A stretch of DNA of 64,000 bases from Tenebrio molitor (GCF_963966145.1 NC_091052.1:18910001-18974000), one strand, 5' to 3'; positions 44,691 through 55,918 are shown, counted from the first letter of the stretch. Numbers and translations are program-made. The notes: a model not told the origin generated them from the sequence alone.

Positions 44691-45178
44691 TGCCCATTCT
44701 CTAGCGAATTTTTAGTCAAGGTCACTTTTGTAAGTACTAGGCCGGGAATTTAACGTTCCCGGCGGATTTTGAATCATGCAAAACCGTCGATAACGGCCGG
44801 CGGCATAAAAAACAATTTTTTTTTTAGCCTTTCCCCTTTCACCCCTTGGCCTATCAGGTACCTTTTACGGTCGGCTTTCTTTTCTCATTTTTCCTGTGGT
44901 GCGGCGGGGCTCCGGGGTACTTTCCCCGGCTACCCACGCCCACCCTCTCTCTTCTCCTTTTTTCTGGACGACACAACACGAATACAACACCACACATCAT
45001 GTATTATAATTAAGTCACTGGCATTGCTAGTATTAATTTCAACGTCATCCAAAATTTCCAAAGGTGTATTGTCTTCAAAATAAACATCATGTGCCGAAAG
45101 TTGTTTTGCAGTCGCAATAAGACGCTTCCTCTCGGTACCGGTCGTATCCGTAAGTTTAAAATGTTTTTCACAGACCAC
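44691..45178. other. No confirmed gene
   Basis: A minus-strand frame (44930-45199) reads HCVVCEKHFKLTDTTGTERK...LSAHDVYFED. It has a Cys-x2-Cys and an even composition, so it could be one exon of an unknown gene, but it begins inside a MITE and no partner exon is seen. Confidence 0.25.
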
Positions 45179-46402
45179 ACAGTGTCTATAAAAGAACATA
45201 TATCAAGAGTCCTGTGGAATTGTGCGGCTCTATATTGTTTTGCCTGAACTATGTCAAGCCGTTGAAGCTGGCAAATTAGATGTCAAATGACAAATGTCAA
45301 ATTATTAATTAAATATTAGCGCCAATTGTGAGTTCGGCGTCTTAGTTGCTTTGCTTGTGATTTTCTTCAATAGTCTTTATCAAGACTAAAACGCTTTTCC
45401 ACATAACTGTGAACTGTGAATACCAAAAACAAGTTACGAAGTAGGAAGGTAAGACATTTATTTTCGTACGTTTACAGTAAGTAATTGTTTTATCGCTAGA
45501 GCAAAACACCTTCATTATGATGTCGTATTACCGAAATGGTACCCTGCAGAATGAAGAGTGGGTTTATTCTATAAACGCTTGCAAGGAAGAATTTTTCGGA
45601 AAATTTTCAAATGACAACACGTGTAAGCAAATTTAATTCCACATATTAGAAGGATTGTGGATAGATTTGTGGCAACTGGAAGTATTGAAAAAGGCAAAAG
45701 TGTAGGAAGACTGCCAGTGAATGACGAAATTGTTGAAAATTTACGCCAACGAACGAACAAAACTCAAAAAACAAATCCCTCAGGAAGTTATCACTTCAGA
45801 CTGATGTACCTACCACTCTCCACTTGTCAGAAAATTGTTAGAAAAAACCTAAACTTCTACTCCAACAAAATCACACTTCAAGAGTTTCAACCAGGTGATT
45901 CTGAAAGGCGCTTAGAATGCTGCAGATTATTAGATCAGTGTTTTTTTTGGACTATGGAATATGCAGTTCAGAAAATCCACATGCATTTGTAGAAACCCGA
46001 TTGCATCCTGTAAACGTTGGAGTATGGATTGCTGCCTCACGAAAGAGTTTAATTGCTTTTATTGTAAAAATCAAAGAACCTGTCATTAATAAAGTTATAT
46101 AACCTCTGTTTTTCTATTTGGTACCACAATATGCGATAAAGCAGCAAAAATCAAATATATTCGAGTTCCACAGGACTCTTGATAATTATAACAGGTGACT
46201 ATTAAAATTTTCACTTGGAGTTGGCTTTGAACGAGCCTATAACTGATTATAACATATTTGACTTATTATAACTTATTTGACTTATTTTTAAAATAAATTG
46301 TGCTTATTTGAACGAGTTTATAACTGATTATAACTGATCCACAGCAAACCGTAAGTGAAAATTTTAATAGTCACCTGTTATGTTCTTTTATAGACACTCT
46401 GT
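45179..46402 (-). mobile_element. MITE split by a mariner-like element
   Basis: Ends ACAGTGTCTATAAAAGAACA and TGTTCTTTTATAGACACTCT. The second layer AACAGGTGACTATTAAAATT / AATTTTAATAGTCACCTGTT follows inward on both sides. The left arm is interrupted by the 984-bp element at 45201-46184. Confidence 0.75.
45201..46184 (+). pseudogene. Mariner/IS630-type element with frameshifted transposase
   Basis: Inverted ends TATCAAGAGTCCTGTGGAA and TTCCACAGGACTCTTGATA. Inside, plus-strand frames in order give NGTLQNEEWVYSINACKEEF (N-terminal, DUF4817-like), RFVATGSIEKGKSVGRLPVN, LSTCQKIVRKNLNFYSNKIT, then after a frameshift near 45950 ENPHAFVETRLHPVNVGVWI. This is the order of an insect mariner-type transposase up to the first catalytic region. 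Stops and frameshifts inactivate it, and the last third is missing. Confidence 0.75.
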
Positions 46403-46423
46403 ACTTCAGATATTCGCTAAATA

Positions 46424-46751
46424 CAGGGTGATTCTAAATGATTGTAGTCGAAGTAGGCCATGCCCATGTTATTACATTTTTGCCGCTTTCATATGAACTG
46501 TCAGTTTTGTCGCTGTCACTGTCATTTTTTAGGTGAAAAGTGCGGTGATGAGATTTGTATTTATTTTTCTTAAATTAACGATTGAATCCGGAAATATTAA
46601 GTTGTTTTGCACCCAATTTAACTCCCGTGTGTGAACGATGTGTACTCACTTATTCACATCATTTTCATGTTTTTTTATGTGGAGCGGCAACCATAAATTT
46701 TACATTGAGTTTTCACGCCTACTTCGACTACAATCATTTAGAATAACCCTG
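46424..46751 (+). mobile_element. MITE, unoccupied counterpart of the P4 host site
   Basis: Ends CAGGGTGATTCTAAATGATT and AATCATTTAGAATAACCCTG. Contains GTAGGCCATGCCCATGTTAT uninterrupted; in the copy at 50639-55897 the P4 element lies inside this word. Confidence 0.85.
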
Positions 46752-47183
46752 TATAACAGAACTTATCAAAACGTGAATAGCAAACGATTACAACTTACAA
46801 CTGTTTACTTTTTAACAATGAAGAGCCATCTTGCGCTATTATTGACATTGGACATCTGATCTGATATCCATGAACACGCCCACAACGAGCGACTCGTCTT
46901 ACACCACAGTGGAACCGGTTAAATATTGGGTGATAATTTCGTTATTTCGCATTTTTAGAGGATTTTTTTTAATAAGGATAATTTAATTATTAAATATTTC
47001 GTGTAAGTGGTAATTGTAAATGATAAATAAATCGTGACAAATGTTTCAAATGACCTTCCTTACATTTGACCCGGTCTAACCGTCTGTGGACGCTTCTACT
47101 TCTAGGACTTGAAATATTTCTACTCCGCTCACAAAAAAATACCACTTTAACCGTTTCTATGGAGATACCGCTTGAAGATAATA

Positions 47184-47325
47184 GTATATTATGATACGAG
47201 TCTTATAAGAAGCATTTTATCGCACGCACGGGTTTAGAGCACGACGAGCGTAGCGAGGAATGCCCTAAAGGAGTAAGTGCGATAAAATACCTTATAAACG
47301 AGATGTCATACAGTATTTTTTCTAC
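47184..47325 (-). repeat. Hairpin element H7, second copy (inverted)
   Basis: AATAGTATATTATGATACGA then GCATTTTATCGCACGCACGG, against CGATAAAATACCTTATAAAC. Almost identical to 30698-30835 in reverse orientation. Confidence 0.75.
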
Positions 47326-47647
47326 TTTGCACTTTTTCAATAAAAAAAAAAATAAAAAAAAAATTTTTAACCGTTAAAGTTGAAGGATTCCACCCAAGGT
47401 CACGTCTGCGGTCTGCCGCGACACCACAGTATCCGTCAACATTAAAAAATTAAATTTCACTGTTTTTAGTATTATTATGTCACGCTTTTTCCTATTACGA
47501 TACGCAAAACAGTATCGTAATAGCATCAGTACAAACGCAAAGTAGAAAAAAATTATTAGGAAGTATTCACTACACAGATGAATTGAAACAAATCATTTTA
47601 GGTATAATTTTGTTTATTTATATTGAGATACAGATAGTTCCGTTCTA

Positions 47648-48013
47648 TCGGGCGTTCAAATGAAATCCTGGGCTGGGGAGGCGTTGAAAACCGTCAATTG
47701 TTGTGCTTTTTTAAAGCGTAGATTAATTGGAGCATGTTGACAGCTAACCTAAAATTTAAAGCCAAAAAAGAGTTTCTCTTTTTCTTTCTTTGCAATGTTT
47801 TACATTAAAAATAGAGTAACTTAACGATTCCTATTCTCGAAGCAAATATGTAAAGGCACCCTTTGCTGAAAACAAACATGTTCAATTATGTCCCGATTAA
47901 ACATAAACAAATGTCATTCGTGTCAAACGGCGGGAAATTCAAACTTTACACTGTTCTAAACGGTTTAATTTTTCCAACGCCTACTCAGCCCACGATTTCA
48001 TTTGAACGTGCGA
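47648..48013. mobile_element. MITE absent from paralogous copy A
   Basis: Ends CGGGCGTTCAAATGAAATCC and GATTTCATTTGAACGTGCGA, with subterminal GGCGTTGAAAA inverted on the right. Copy A at about 31118 reads through the site. Confidence 0.75.
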
Positions 48014-48336
48014 TATATGTATCTTTCATAATTGCGGTAGAAACAATTTGTTTAAGTTAATGTAGGTGTGAATTGACGTAAATTTTGTAGCGGAACAGTT
48101 AACGGTTCCAAATTGATAATACGCTCACATGCAAAATATACGAGTACATTTCATAATATTATACAGTACATTGATATTTATTAACTAATTTAAAAGAAAA
48201 ATTTGTTATTCCAATAATAAATTTAAAAAAAAATTTTAATTGGTAAACAACCCCCTCTATAACGATTAATTATAGAAAATACGACAATTCATACGTAGGT
48301 ACAAAATGATGAACGAATAACATGACTATTATTATA

Positions 48337-50139
48337 CAGGCTGATTCACGTAGCCCGTTCATTAGAAACTTTTTGATTTCCCCAAATCATATTAATATGC
48401 AAATTGGTACTTGACTATAATCGACTACTCCAAGTTCAAATAAAATATTTTCAAAATAGTGGCACTTCCGGAAATACCGGAAATCGACGCCATCTTAATT
48501 TTTTAAATGGAAAGGCCTCATTTAGACTTCACATTTTGATTCTACGTTAAATTTTGAGTTTAGAACGTCGTTTTGTCAACACTTATCTGTCATCGTTTTT
48601 GACCTATGTCATCTTTTTTGCAAAAAAGCGAGGTTGCAGGGCTTCATTAACAAATTTATAACTCTTGAACCATCGAAAATACATAATTGATTTTTTTTAG
48701 TTGAATTAGTGAAATTCTTTTTATGCTTCATACTCCTACTAAAATTTTTCAAAATTGCTAATCAAAAAATGTCAAAAACTTAATTTTTTTAAATGGCAAC
48801 CACCATTTGTAACACTAGATATAAATGTAAAATTTAATTCTAAGCCTACTTTTATTAACATTGTGTATGCCTATTCCCAGCCGTTTTGGCGTAATTTCGA
48901 TTTTTTGAGTAAAATATTCTTTTTTTATCAAACAATTGTTTTATTTGAATTTTTATTCAAAAATCACATGTAATAAACAGTAGATAACAGTGCAATAATA
49001 AAAAATTAGCAAATTAACAAAAAAATATTTTCAATGAAATCATTTACATTAAAATATTTTTTTGTTAATTTGCTTATTTTTTATTGTTTTGTTGTTATCT
49101 AATATTTATTGCAATGCTATTTTTTAATAAAAATTTAAATAAAACAATTGTTTATAAAAAATAATTTATTCAAAAAATTAAAATTACGCCTAAACGGCTG
49201 CAAATAGGCATACATAATGTTAATAAAAGTGGCCTTAAAATTTAATTATACATTTATATGTAGTATCAGAAACGGTAGTTGCCATTTAAAAAAATGAAGT
49301 TTTCGACATTTTTTGATTATCAATTTTAAACAATTGCAGTAGGCGTATGAAACATAAAAAAAATGTCGTTGATAGCGCAAAAAAGCGGCCAAATCTTTGG
49401 CAAGGCAGTAAAGTAAAAATAAATCATTTATTTCTGATTGTTCAGGAATTATAAATTTTTTAATGAAGCCCTGCAACCTCACTTTTTTGCAAAAAAGATG
49501 ACATATAGTTGAATTTTTTTAATAAACAATTGTCAAAACGTTGTCTTGTTGGTATGAGCCAAACTGTGATTTTCATGATAATACGATTGGTCACATTGAG
49601 TATTAACATTTTTTTATGTAACTGAGCCTGCGCCCTAATGAGCGAGAGTTTATTTCAAATTCGAAAAGGTTTCGCCTGATTTTTCATTAAATTTGTTTTG
49701 AAAATGAATTCACGGAAGAAAGGTACTGGAAGTGAAGTGAACATAACCTTAACCATGATTTGGTGTCAAATTGTTATACAGCTGGTCCATATGTCCAAAT
49801 TTTAGGGTAGTACAGTGTGGTTTTTTACTTCATTTTGACACTGACAATTGTTTATTAAAAAAATTTCACTATAGTTCAAAAAAGGAGACAGATAAGTATT
49901 GACAAAAAGACGCATTAGACTCAAAAGTTAACGTAGAATCGAAGTGTGAAGTCAAAATGGAGCCTTTCTATTTAAAAAAACAAAGATGGCATCGATCTCC
50001 GGTAGTTCCGGAAGTGCCGCCATTTTGAAAATATTTCATTTGAACTTGGTGTAGTCGATTAATTATCATTAATTTTCATATTAATATGATTTTGGGAAAT
50101 CAAAAAGTTGCTAATGAACGGGCTACGTGAATCAGTCTG
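48337..50139. mobile_element. Large inverted-repeat element, 650-950 bp arms
   Basis: Ends CAGGCTGATTCACGTAGCCC and GGGCTACGTGAATCAGTCTG. The arms (48337-48985 and 49170-50139) are similar over most of their length (for example CCGCCATTTTGAAAATA inverted). The right arm carries extra sequence at about 49500-49870. No transposase. Solo arm at 18651-19259. Confidence 0.8.
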
Positions 50140-50230
50140 TATGTTATCAAGCTGCTGGATCAAAAATAAATAAATAAAACATCAGCAAAATAGTTTCGTT
50201 TTTTACACAATTCTACGAGGTTTTATAATG

Positions 50231-50385
50231 GTATCTAGTTTATTTAATGAGTTTGTGCGTAAATTGGGCCTTTTTTGGCACGAGTGGGCCATTTTAAAAC
50301 GCGAGTGAAACGAACGTTTTAAAGGCCCACGAGTGCCAAAAAAGCCCAAATTAACACACGAACGAGTTGAATACGTTTTTTTGTT
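50231..50385. repeat. Hairpin element H11
   Basis: GTGCGTAAATTGGGCCTTTT then TTGGCACGAGTGGGCC, against GGCCCACGAGTGCCAAAAAA then GCCCAAATTAACACACGAAC. Loop CGCGAGTGAAACGAACG. Arms related to H6; adjacent to the repeat at 50376-50524. Confidence 0.7.
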
Positions 50386-50524
50386 CGACGAGCCCCTTAA
50401 AGGCTCCGAATCGCTTAAAATCTTTAAAATTAGCTTGACATTTCGTTTTGACAAGTTGTGACATTTATCAAAATCCGTTCACACAGAAGAAAATTCTCAA
50501 TTCTGACAGTGTCGAACAAAAAAG
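50376..50524 (+). repeat. Dispersed repeat with TTTGTTCGA tips (copy 2)
   Basis: Inverted counterpart of 1421-1567. It sits directly against H11, and a diverged version of the same module sits against H6 at about 20340-20441. Confidence 0.6.
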
Positions 50525-51195
50525 AAATTATTACTAATACTATTATCAGCTGTTCGTACTTTAAAATATTAAATTCGAAATTTGTCTTTTCCTGATAATA
50601 TTTGATATCCTATATTTGACCCTATGATTTATGTATTATACAGGGTTATTCTAAATGATTGTAGTCGAAGTAGGCCATGCCCACGGATACTTTACTAATA
50701 CGGTCGGAGCGAAACGCACTCGACCAATCATGTTGCTATCCGCGTTTTGACGTCACAATTTACCTCTCGCTGTTCCGTTTTCCCATGTTCTCCGTCTAAC
50801 TTGTAACAATTTGTAACCTACGGAGCGCGGAAGAATGTTATCACCGGTGACTTCTGTTTTCTTGGAATCAAATCAAATAAAAAACAATAATTGCAAAGTG
50901 CTTTTACAATCAAAATGCTTGTATACCACAATAAAAAAGTAAACAACGTGGGCATTTTAGAAAATAACAAATTGAATCTTCATTTTTTGTAACATATTTA
51001 GATTCTTAAAAGGTTCATCAAAATAATAAAAACACTAGAAGAAAACAATAAGTTATACTGTAGTGGAATAGTTTGTTATATGTATAATAATAATTTTTAA
51101 AACGAGATTAAAGAATACGAGTAAGGGAATAGGTAAAATACAACAAATGTTCATATGTATAAAATTGCCTAATATAGAAAAAATACAATAGGTAA

Positions 51196-53842
51196 TTATG
51201 TGGTAATTTTTTTCATTTTTTTTTTCAGTTTTCTGCTTTCAGAGTCAGCTTCCCGTTTTCTCTTTATGGTTTCAACTTTTTTTAGATTAAAATATTTAAT
51301 TCTTATATAATATCTCTGCATTATATATGCTCGAACAACATCTTCTGAAATGTTATGTTTTTTTAAAACAATATTCACTAATTTTTTTGTAATTCCACTG
51401 CCTTTCTTAAATCCCTCTGCATGATATTTTTTAAAATATTTCTCTATAATCCTGGCTTCTTTTAACCATTTATGACTTGGCACTGTTAAGCCTCCAAATG
51501 ATAAAAATTGAAGCCAGTCCGGTGGATGCGAATACGAATGATCCGAAATAATGTCTTTTGTGTAAATGCCCATATCAGGATATTTTTCCTTAAATTTTCT
51601 GGCAATAAATCCACATAGGTATTTAAAACCATCGGCCTCTGAAACTGTGTCAAAACTTCCTTTGGATTCCCTGGTAGAAGTAGAAGATAAACTGCTGTCA
51701 GAACGAGTAGTGGGATCATCAATTTCGTGATATGGGTCAATATTATTTACAACTTCATTTTCTGAAATTTCCAATTCGGCGCCAGATATAACATTTGCAA
51801 CTAAATACTCCTCCAGAACTTCTTGAGAACTATCAGTATTTTGGCGGTCTTGGATAACTCCTGGATTTTTTCCTAACACTATCAGTCTAATTCTATATAT
51901 TGATTGTAGCGGAGAAGGATGATCATGTAACCCTCCCATATTTCGTACTTGCGAAAAAAAATTTTCGATGCAATTTTGATTCACCCTATGTGTAAGAATA
52001 TATTTACAATCGTATTTGGCTCGCATTTCTATAAACAATTGTTGCAACGACTTTACAGACATTAATAAGGCCTTCTGAAAAGTTTGCAAAACATTTTTCC
52101 CATGACACTTCATAGACTTAAATGTTTCGTAAATCCCATTTAAGCTATTATTTTGATTTTCAAGAAAAATACCATATGGCTTCCGTACATGTTCTGAATG
52201 TGTCACAGAATACGAGTTCATAATGTTAAACCAAGTTGACACTTGCTCGATAAATTTCCCAGTTTGTTCTGCTAACTCTTTTGAGGAACCTGGCTGATAT
52301 TGAATTAAACAAGTAGCAACTGTATGTGACAATAGCTGCATCGCCAAAGGAACATTCTGCCTTTCACTCTTGACACATTCTAGATGTTTTTTTGTCAACC
52401 TGTGACACGACGATATTTCAGAATCCACCACTTGTAACAAAGATTCCAATGGTTTTTTGTTGACTTCAGATCCATCGGCCATAATGAAACCAGTGTCTAA
52501 CAACCAATTTCTTACCAGCTTAAGGATATGTGGAGCATCAGGAAAAATAAATACTTTCTCTTCAGTTACTGGGTTGTTAAAGGAAGTTTTGTCTATTGAT
52601 ATGTCCAGACTACTCCATAAACCGACGTTTCCACCACCACAATCTGATACACATGCTACTACATGGTATCCAATTTTTTCGAGTTCAACTATTATGTCAA
52701 ATAATATATTTTGGGTCATTTTTTGGTCGAAATCCACATACACTGGTTGCTTCCAGTTTGAAAAAAGTCCTCTTACCATTACAACCTGCATTTGACTATG
52801 AGGTCCTATAATCTCATCTCTTATTTTGTCAAATTCATGAGTAGAATGAACTTTCATTTCATCAAAATTTAATACAGTAACTTTTTCAAAGTTAGATAGT
52901 TTCATTCCAGCAATCTTCATAAATCGTAACACATCTTGCAAAATACCTTGTCGAAAATTTAATTTAGCTGCCCATTTTTTTAAAGTAGCTATGTGAGGCA
53001 AAGGGTATTGTAAAGTTTTTCTTACATAAATGTAAGCTCTTCTACTTAAATATCTCAGCGTAAACGCTCGAGATATATCATCAGAGCTCCAAATTACTTT
53101 TTTTTTCTTTTTGGTTAATAAATCTCTTTGAGCTGCAGTAAATACTCTTCCCAGTGCTTCTTCCAATTGATTTTTATTGGTAACCTCTTGTTCAAGTTTC
53201 GCTTTTAGAGAATCAGCCGCTTTATCTTTTTTCACAATGTCTCTGTTTTGGTCTCTGAAATTTTGTTGAAGTTGTGCATGTTTACACTTCAATTCTTCAT
53301 AGTTTTGTAATAATTTACTATATTTTTCCTCAAGAGTTGGTAAAGTTAGTTCAACTTCTGCTAAATGTCCTGTACTTCTGCTTGGTTTATTCTCAATTTC
53401 TTCTTTTTGAAGAATGTTGTCTATGATCTCTTTTCTTTCCCGTTCTTGCAATCGTAATTGCCTTGCCCTAGTTTCTTTACTGGTTTGTAATGGTTTTACA
53501 TGAAGCGAAGGAACAGCTAAAAAATATTTCAAATTGTATTTAATAAATAGCAGGTTTATTGAAATTGTTATTGTAAGTACCTCCTGAAATTAATTGTCGT
53601 TTTGTTTTAATGTTCATCAATTGGCTCCGCAAGTCCACAACAAAATGTTCTTCTTTAAAATGCACGCTGCATATATGACTTGTATCTGGGTTCCATTCAT
53701 CTTTTCTTCGACATGCTTTGATCCACAAATTTCTCAATTCTTTGTTTTTTGGAAATTTGTGAAACGAAATTAGGAGTTTCTGTTTTGTAGCTTTAGCCCA
53801 ACTATTTGAACAAACAGCCACAGCACATCTGGTCCCCGGCAT
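51196..53842 (-). CDS. THAP-domain P-element transposase (THAP9-like)
   Basis: Catalyses cut-and-paste transposition of P4. Exon 1 is 53581-53842, intron 53517-53580 (64 bases, GGAG|GTACTT...TTTTTTAG), exon 2 51196-53516; joined 2583 bases, 860 aa, no internal stop. The start MPGTRCAVAVCSN gives a typical THAP finger (C-x4-C, F-H-K-F-P, L-R-x-x-W, C-S-V-H-F at about 70). A coiled coil follows (LLQNYEELKCKHAQLQQNF), then a helix-turn-helix region (FTLRYLSRRAYIYVRKTL). RNase H-like core: VLNFDEMKVHS (Asp about 306), CVSDCGGGNVGLW (Asp about 379), FIFPDAPHILKLVRNWLL. The C-terminal YLCGFIARKFKEKYPD block is present. Size lies between Drosophila P (751) and human THAP9 (903). An upstream Met (53884) in frame is less likely. 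Confidence 0.9.
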
Positions 53843-54326
53843 GTTAGAAAACGAATAGCCTGAGAAAGTGCAACTAAAATGCATTATTCAAGGGAATGGG
53901 ATGCCTTTACCTACTTACTTTTAATTCCAATTGTTCAACAAATTCTGTTAAAATTTAGTTGGTGACTTAAACAACGGTATTCACAGAAAACAACACTTAA
54001 AAACCCTACGTTAATCACCTGGTCTATACAACCGTACACCACCTCTTTGCAAACACTGTTAGTTTTTTTTTTTTAACTGCGTGTGCTTCTCAGTAGCTGT
54101 TGCTAAGCAATCTCTCTACCTTACCAGTGTTTTGTTATGTGTACTTGATATGTGAAATTGTAAATCTTATCAAAGCTTAAACAGCATAATGCGTAACCAT
54201 CGACGTTACGGTTTCTCGCTGCGGTGCCGCCCTTTATATCCCTTATTTTCTGGGTCTAGATGTCTTAGTATTAGTTATTAATTTTTGGCGCATGTGTAAT
54301 AAATACAATACAGTTTAGAAAAAACA

Positions 54327-54700
54327 ATGTTTACCCCCAAAAAAAGACGCGTGGAAAGAAGCAATGACCCAGAAGTATGGCTAAGATGGTTTAACGCTCT
54401 GTCAAATAGGGAAGAGGGCCCTGTTGACGAAGACGATGACGAAGCCGAAGATGATGTCAGTGTGGATGTGAGTGTTGCTGAAAAAAGTGATCACGAGACA
54501 GAATCTGAACTAGAAATGTCGGAGGAAGAAGAATTGCACCAAGAACAATCGGACCTATCTAGATCTGGCAACATTCGTTCATCTGAAAGAGAGAAGAGAG
54601 AAGACGATTTGGATCAAGCGCGTCCCTCAAATTTTTATATTGGGAAAAACAAGGTGACTAAATGCAGTAAAAATGTGCTGTTTTCAGTGACCTCAAACTC
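54327..54700 (+). pseudogene. piggyBac-like transposase N-terminal fragment
   Basis: The plus frame starts MFTPKKRRVERSNDPEVWLR. It has a long acidic stretch (DEDDDEAEDD, SDHETESELEMSEEEE), then RPSNFYIGKNKVTKCSKN, the F-Y-I-G-K-x-K-x-T-K-W box that opens the conserved part of piggyBac-type proteins (Trp is Cys here). The catalytic domain is absent. It lies inside P4 on the opposite strand to the P transposase. Confidence 0.65.
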
Positions 54701-54930
54701 ATTAATTTTTGTTACTGAATTTTTTTTTATCCACAATCACAATTTTAAAACGACTTTTATCCACTTTTATGAACCCTATTAACTAGCATTTTATCCAGTA
54801 GCGGAATAAACTACTAGATAAGTGAAAATGGAAGATTAATTAATCCTAGAAATCATTTGAAATGTATTGAATAATTACTTATTAACGTTAACATTTATAT
54901 TTGGAGTAACACACAGATTCCCATTCGTTA

Positions 54931-55248
54931 CAGCCCTTTCACAATGGCGTTAACGTTACGTCGATGTTAAAACGTTAATGTTAACGTTAGATCTAATTAC
55001 ATGTATTTCAGTACTTTTTATAAACTATTTCCGTTGGCTATTGTTAGAATGTAACGTTAAGAATCCAGAACATTTCTAGAACTAACGTTAACGCTAACAA
55101 TCTCATGCAACATTAATTTTCATCATAACGTCATTGTGAACGGTCCACAATGAAATACATGTAATTTTGAATTTCTAGATCTAACGTTAACATTAACGTT
55201 TTAACATCGACGTAACGTTAACGCCATTGTGTATGGACCTTTACTTTA
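54931..55248. mobile_element. MITE with CACAATGGCGTTAACGTTACG ends, inside P4
   Basis: Inverted arms of about 80 bp: CACAATGGCGTTAACGTTAC then GTCGATGTTAAAACGTTAAT, returned from 55165 to 55235. Within them GTTAACGTT words repeat. No coding. Confidence 0.7.
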
Positions 55249-55267
55249 ATAAAACGTTATTATTGCA

Positions 55268-55385
55268 TTCGTGTTTTAGTCGCATTTTATCCACTTAAAA
55301 AGAGGTAGGTATTAAACGCTCGTGCGTTCGCACTCGCCTTTAAACATTCTTGCGTGGATAAAATGCTATCTAAAACACTTATACA
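55268..55385. repeat. Hairpin element H12
   Basis: GTGTTTTAGTCGCATTTTAT then CCAC and TTAAACGCTCGTGCG, against CGCACTCGCCTTTAAACATT then GTGGATAAAATGC and AAAACAC. Lies inside P4. Confidence 0.6.
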
Positions 55386-55918
55386 ATAAAATTGATTGTA
55401 AATAAACATTAAAAAATTAATGCAGTAGCGTTTTTATTGGCTCCATTAAAAATAGACGAATATTTTGGTGGGAAAACTAGCCGAACAAACAAAGCGAATG
55501 CTGTACCACAACAGTGGGTAAATTGTGACGTCACCGGCACTCGCTCCCCACCACTATTTTAGCTTTCGCTCCGACCGTATCAGTAAAGTATCCGTGGGCC
55601 ATGCCCATGTTATTACATTTTTGCCGCTTTCATGTGAACTGTCAGTTTTGTCGCTGTCACTGTCATTTTTTAGGTGAAAAGTGCGGTGATGAGATTTTTA
55701 TTTATTTTTGTTAAATTAACGATTGAATCCGAATAAGTGAGTACACACCGTTAACACACGGGAGTTAAATTGGGTGCAAAACAACTCAATATTTTCACAT
55801 CATTCTGATGTTTTTTTTATGTGGAGCGGCAACCATAAATTTTACATTCAGTTTTCACGCCTACTTGGACTACAATCATTTATAATAATCCTGTATAATG
55901 TTTTATACTTAAGAAACA

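Larger units (their letters stand above)
46395..48090 (+). repeat. Paralogous repeat block, copy B
   Basis: Counterpart of 22000-22272 plus 30537-31170. It lacks the Penelope and P2 insertions but holds a MITE at 46424-46751, a rearranged inverted hairpin (H7 copy, 47184-47325) and a MITE at 47648-48013, none in the same place in copy A. Confidence 0.7.
50682..55596 (-). mobile_element. P-superfamily transposon P4, apparently autonomous
   Basis: TIRs CACGGATACTTTACTAATAC and GTATCAGTAAAGTATCCGTG continue through GGTCGGAGCGAAA with one or two mismatches. Flanked by GGCCATGCC (8-9 bp; the boundary base is ambiguous), which also fits the GGCC-starting sites P elements prefer. It is inserted in a MITE whose ends are at 50639 and about 55897; the empty form of the MITE is at 46424-46751. 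It carries the transposase at 51196-53842. The 1.7-kb region upstream of that gene holds a piggyBac-like fragment, a MITE and hairpin H12. Confidence 0.9.

Noticed and set aside
46638..46859. 73-aa plus-strand frame with hydrophobic start
   Set aside because: It begins within a MITE and runs into the paralogous repeat; the same region in other copies is not open.
51486..52811. Secondary frames over the P transposase
   Set aside because: Shadow frames on the opposite strand or in another register of a clear 860-aa gene.
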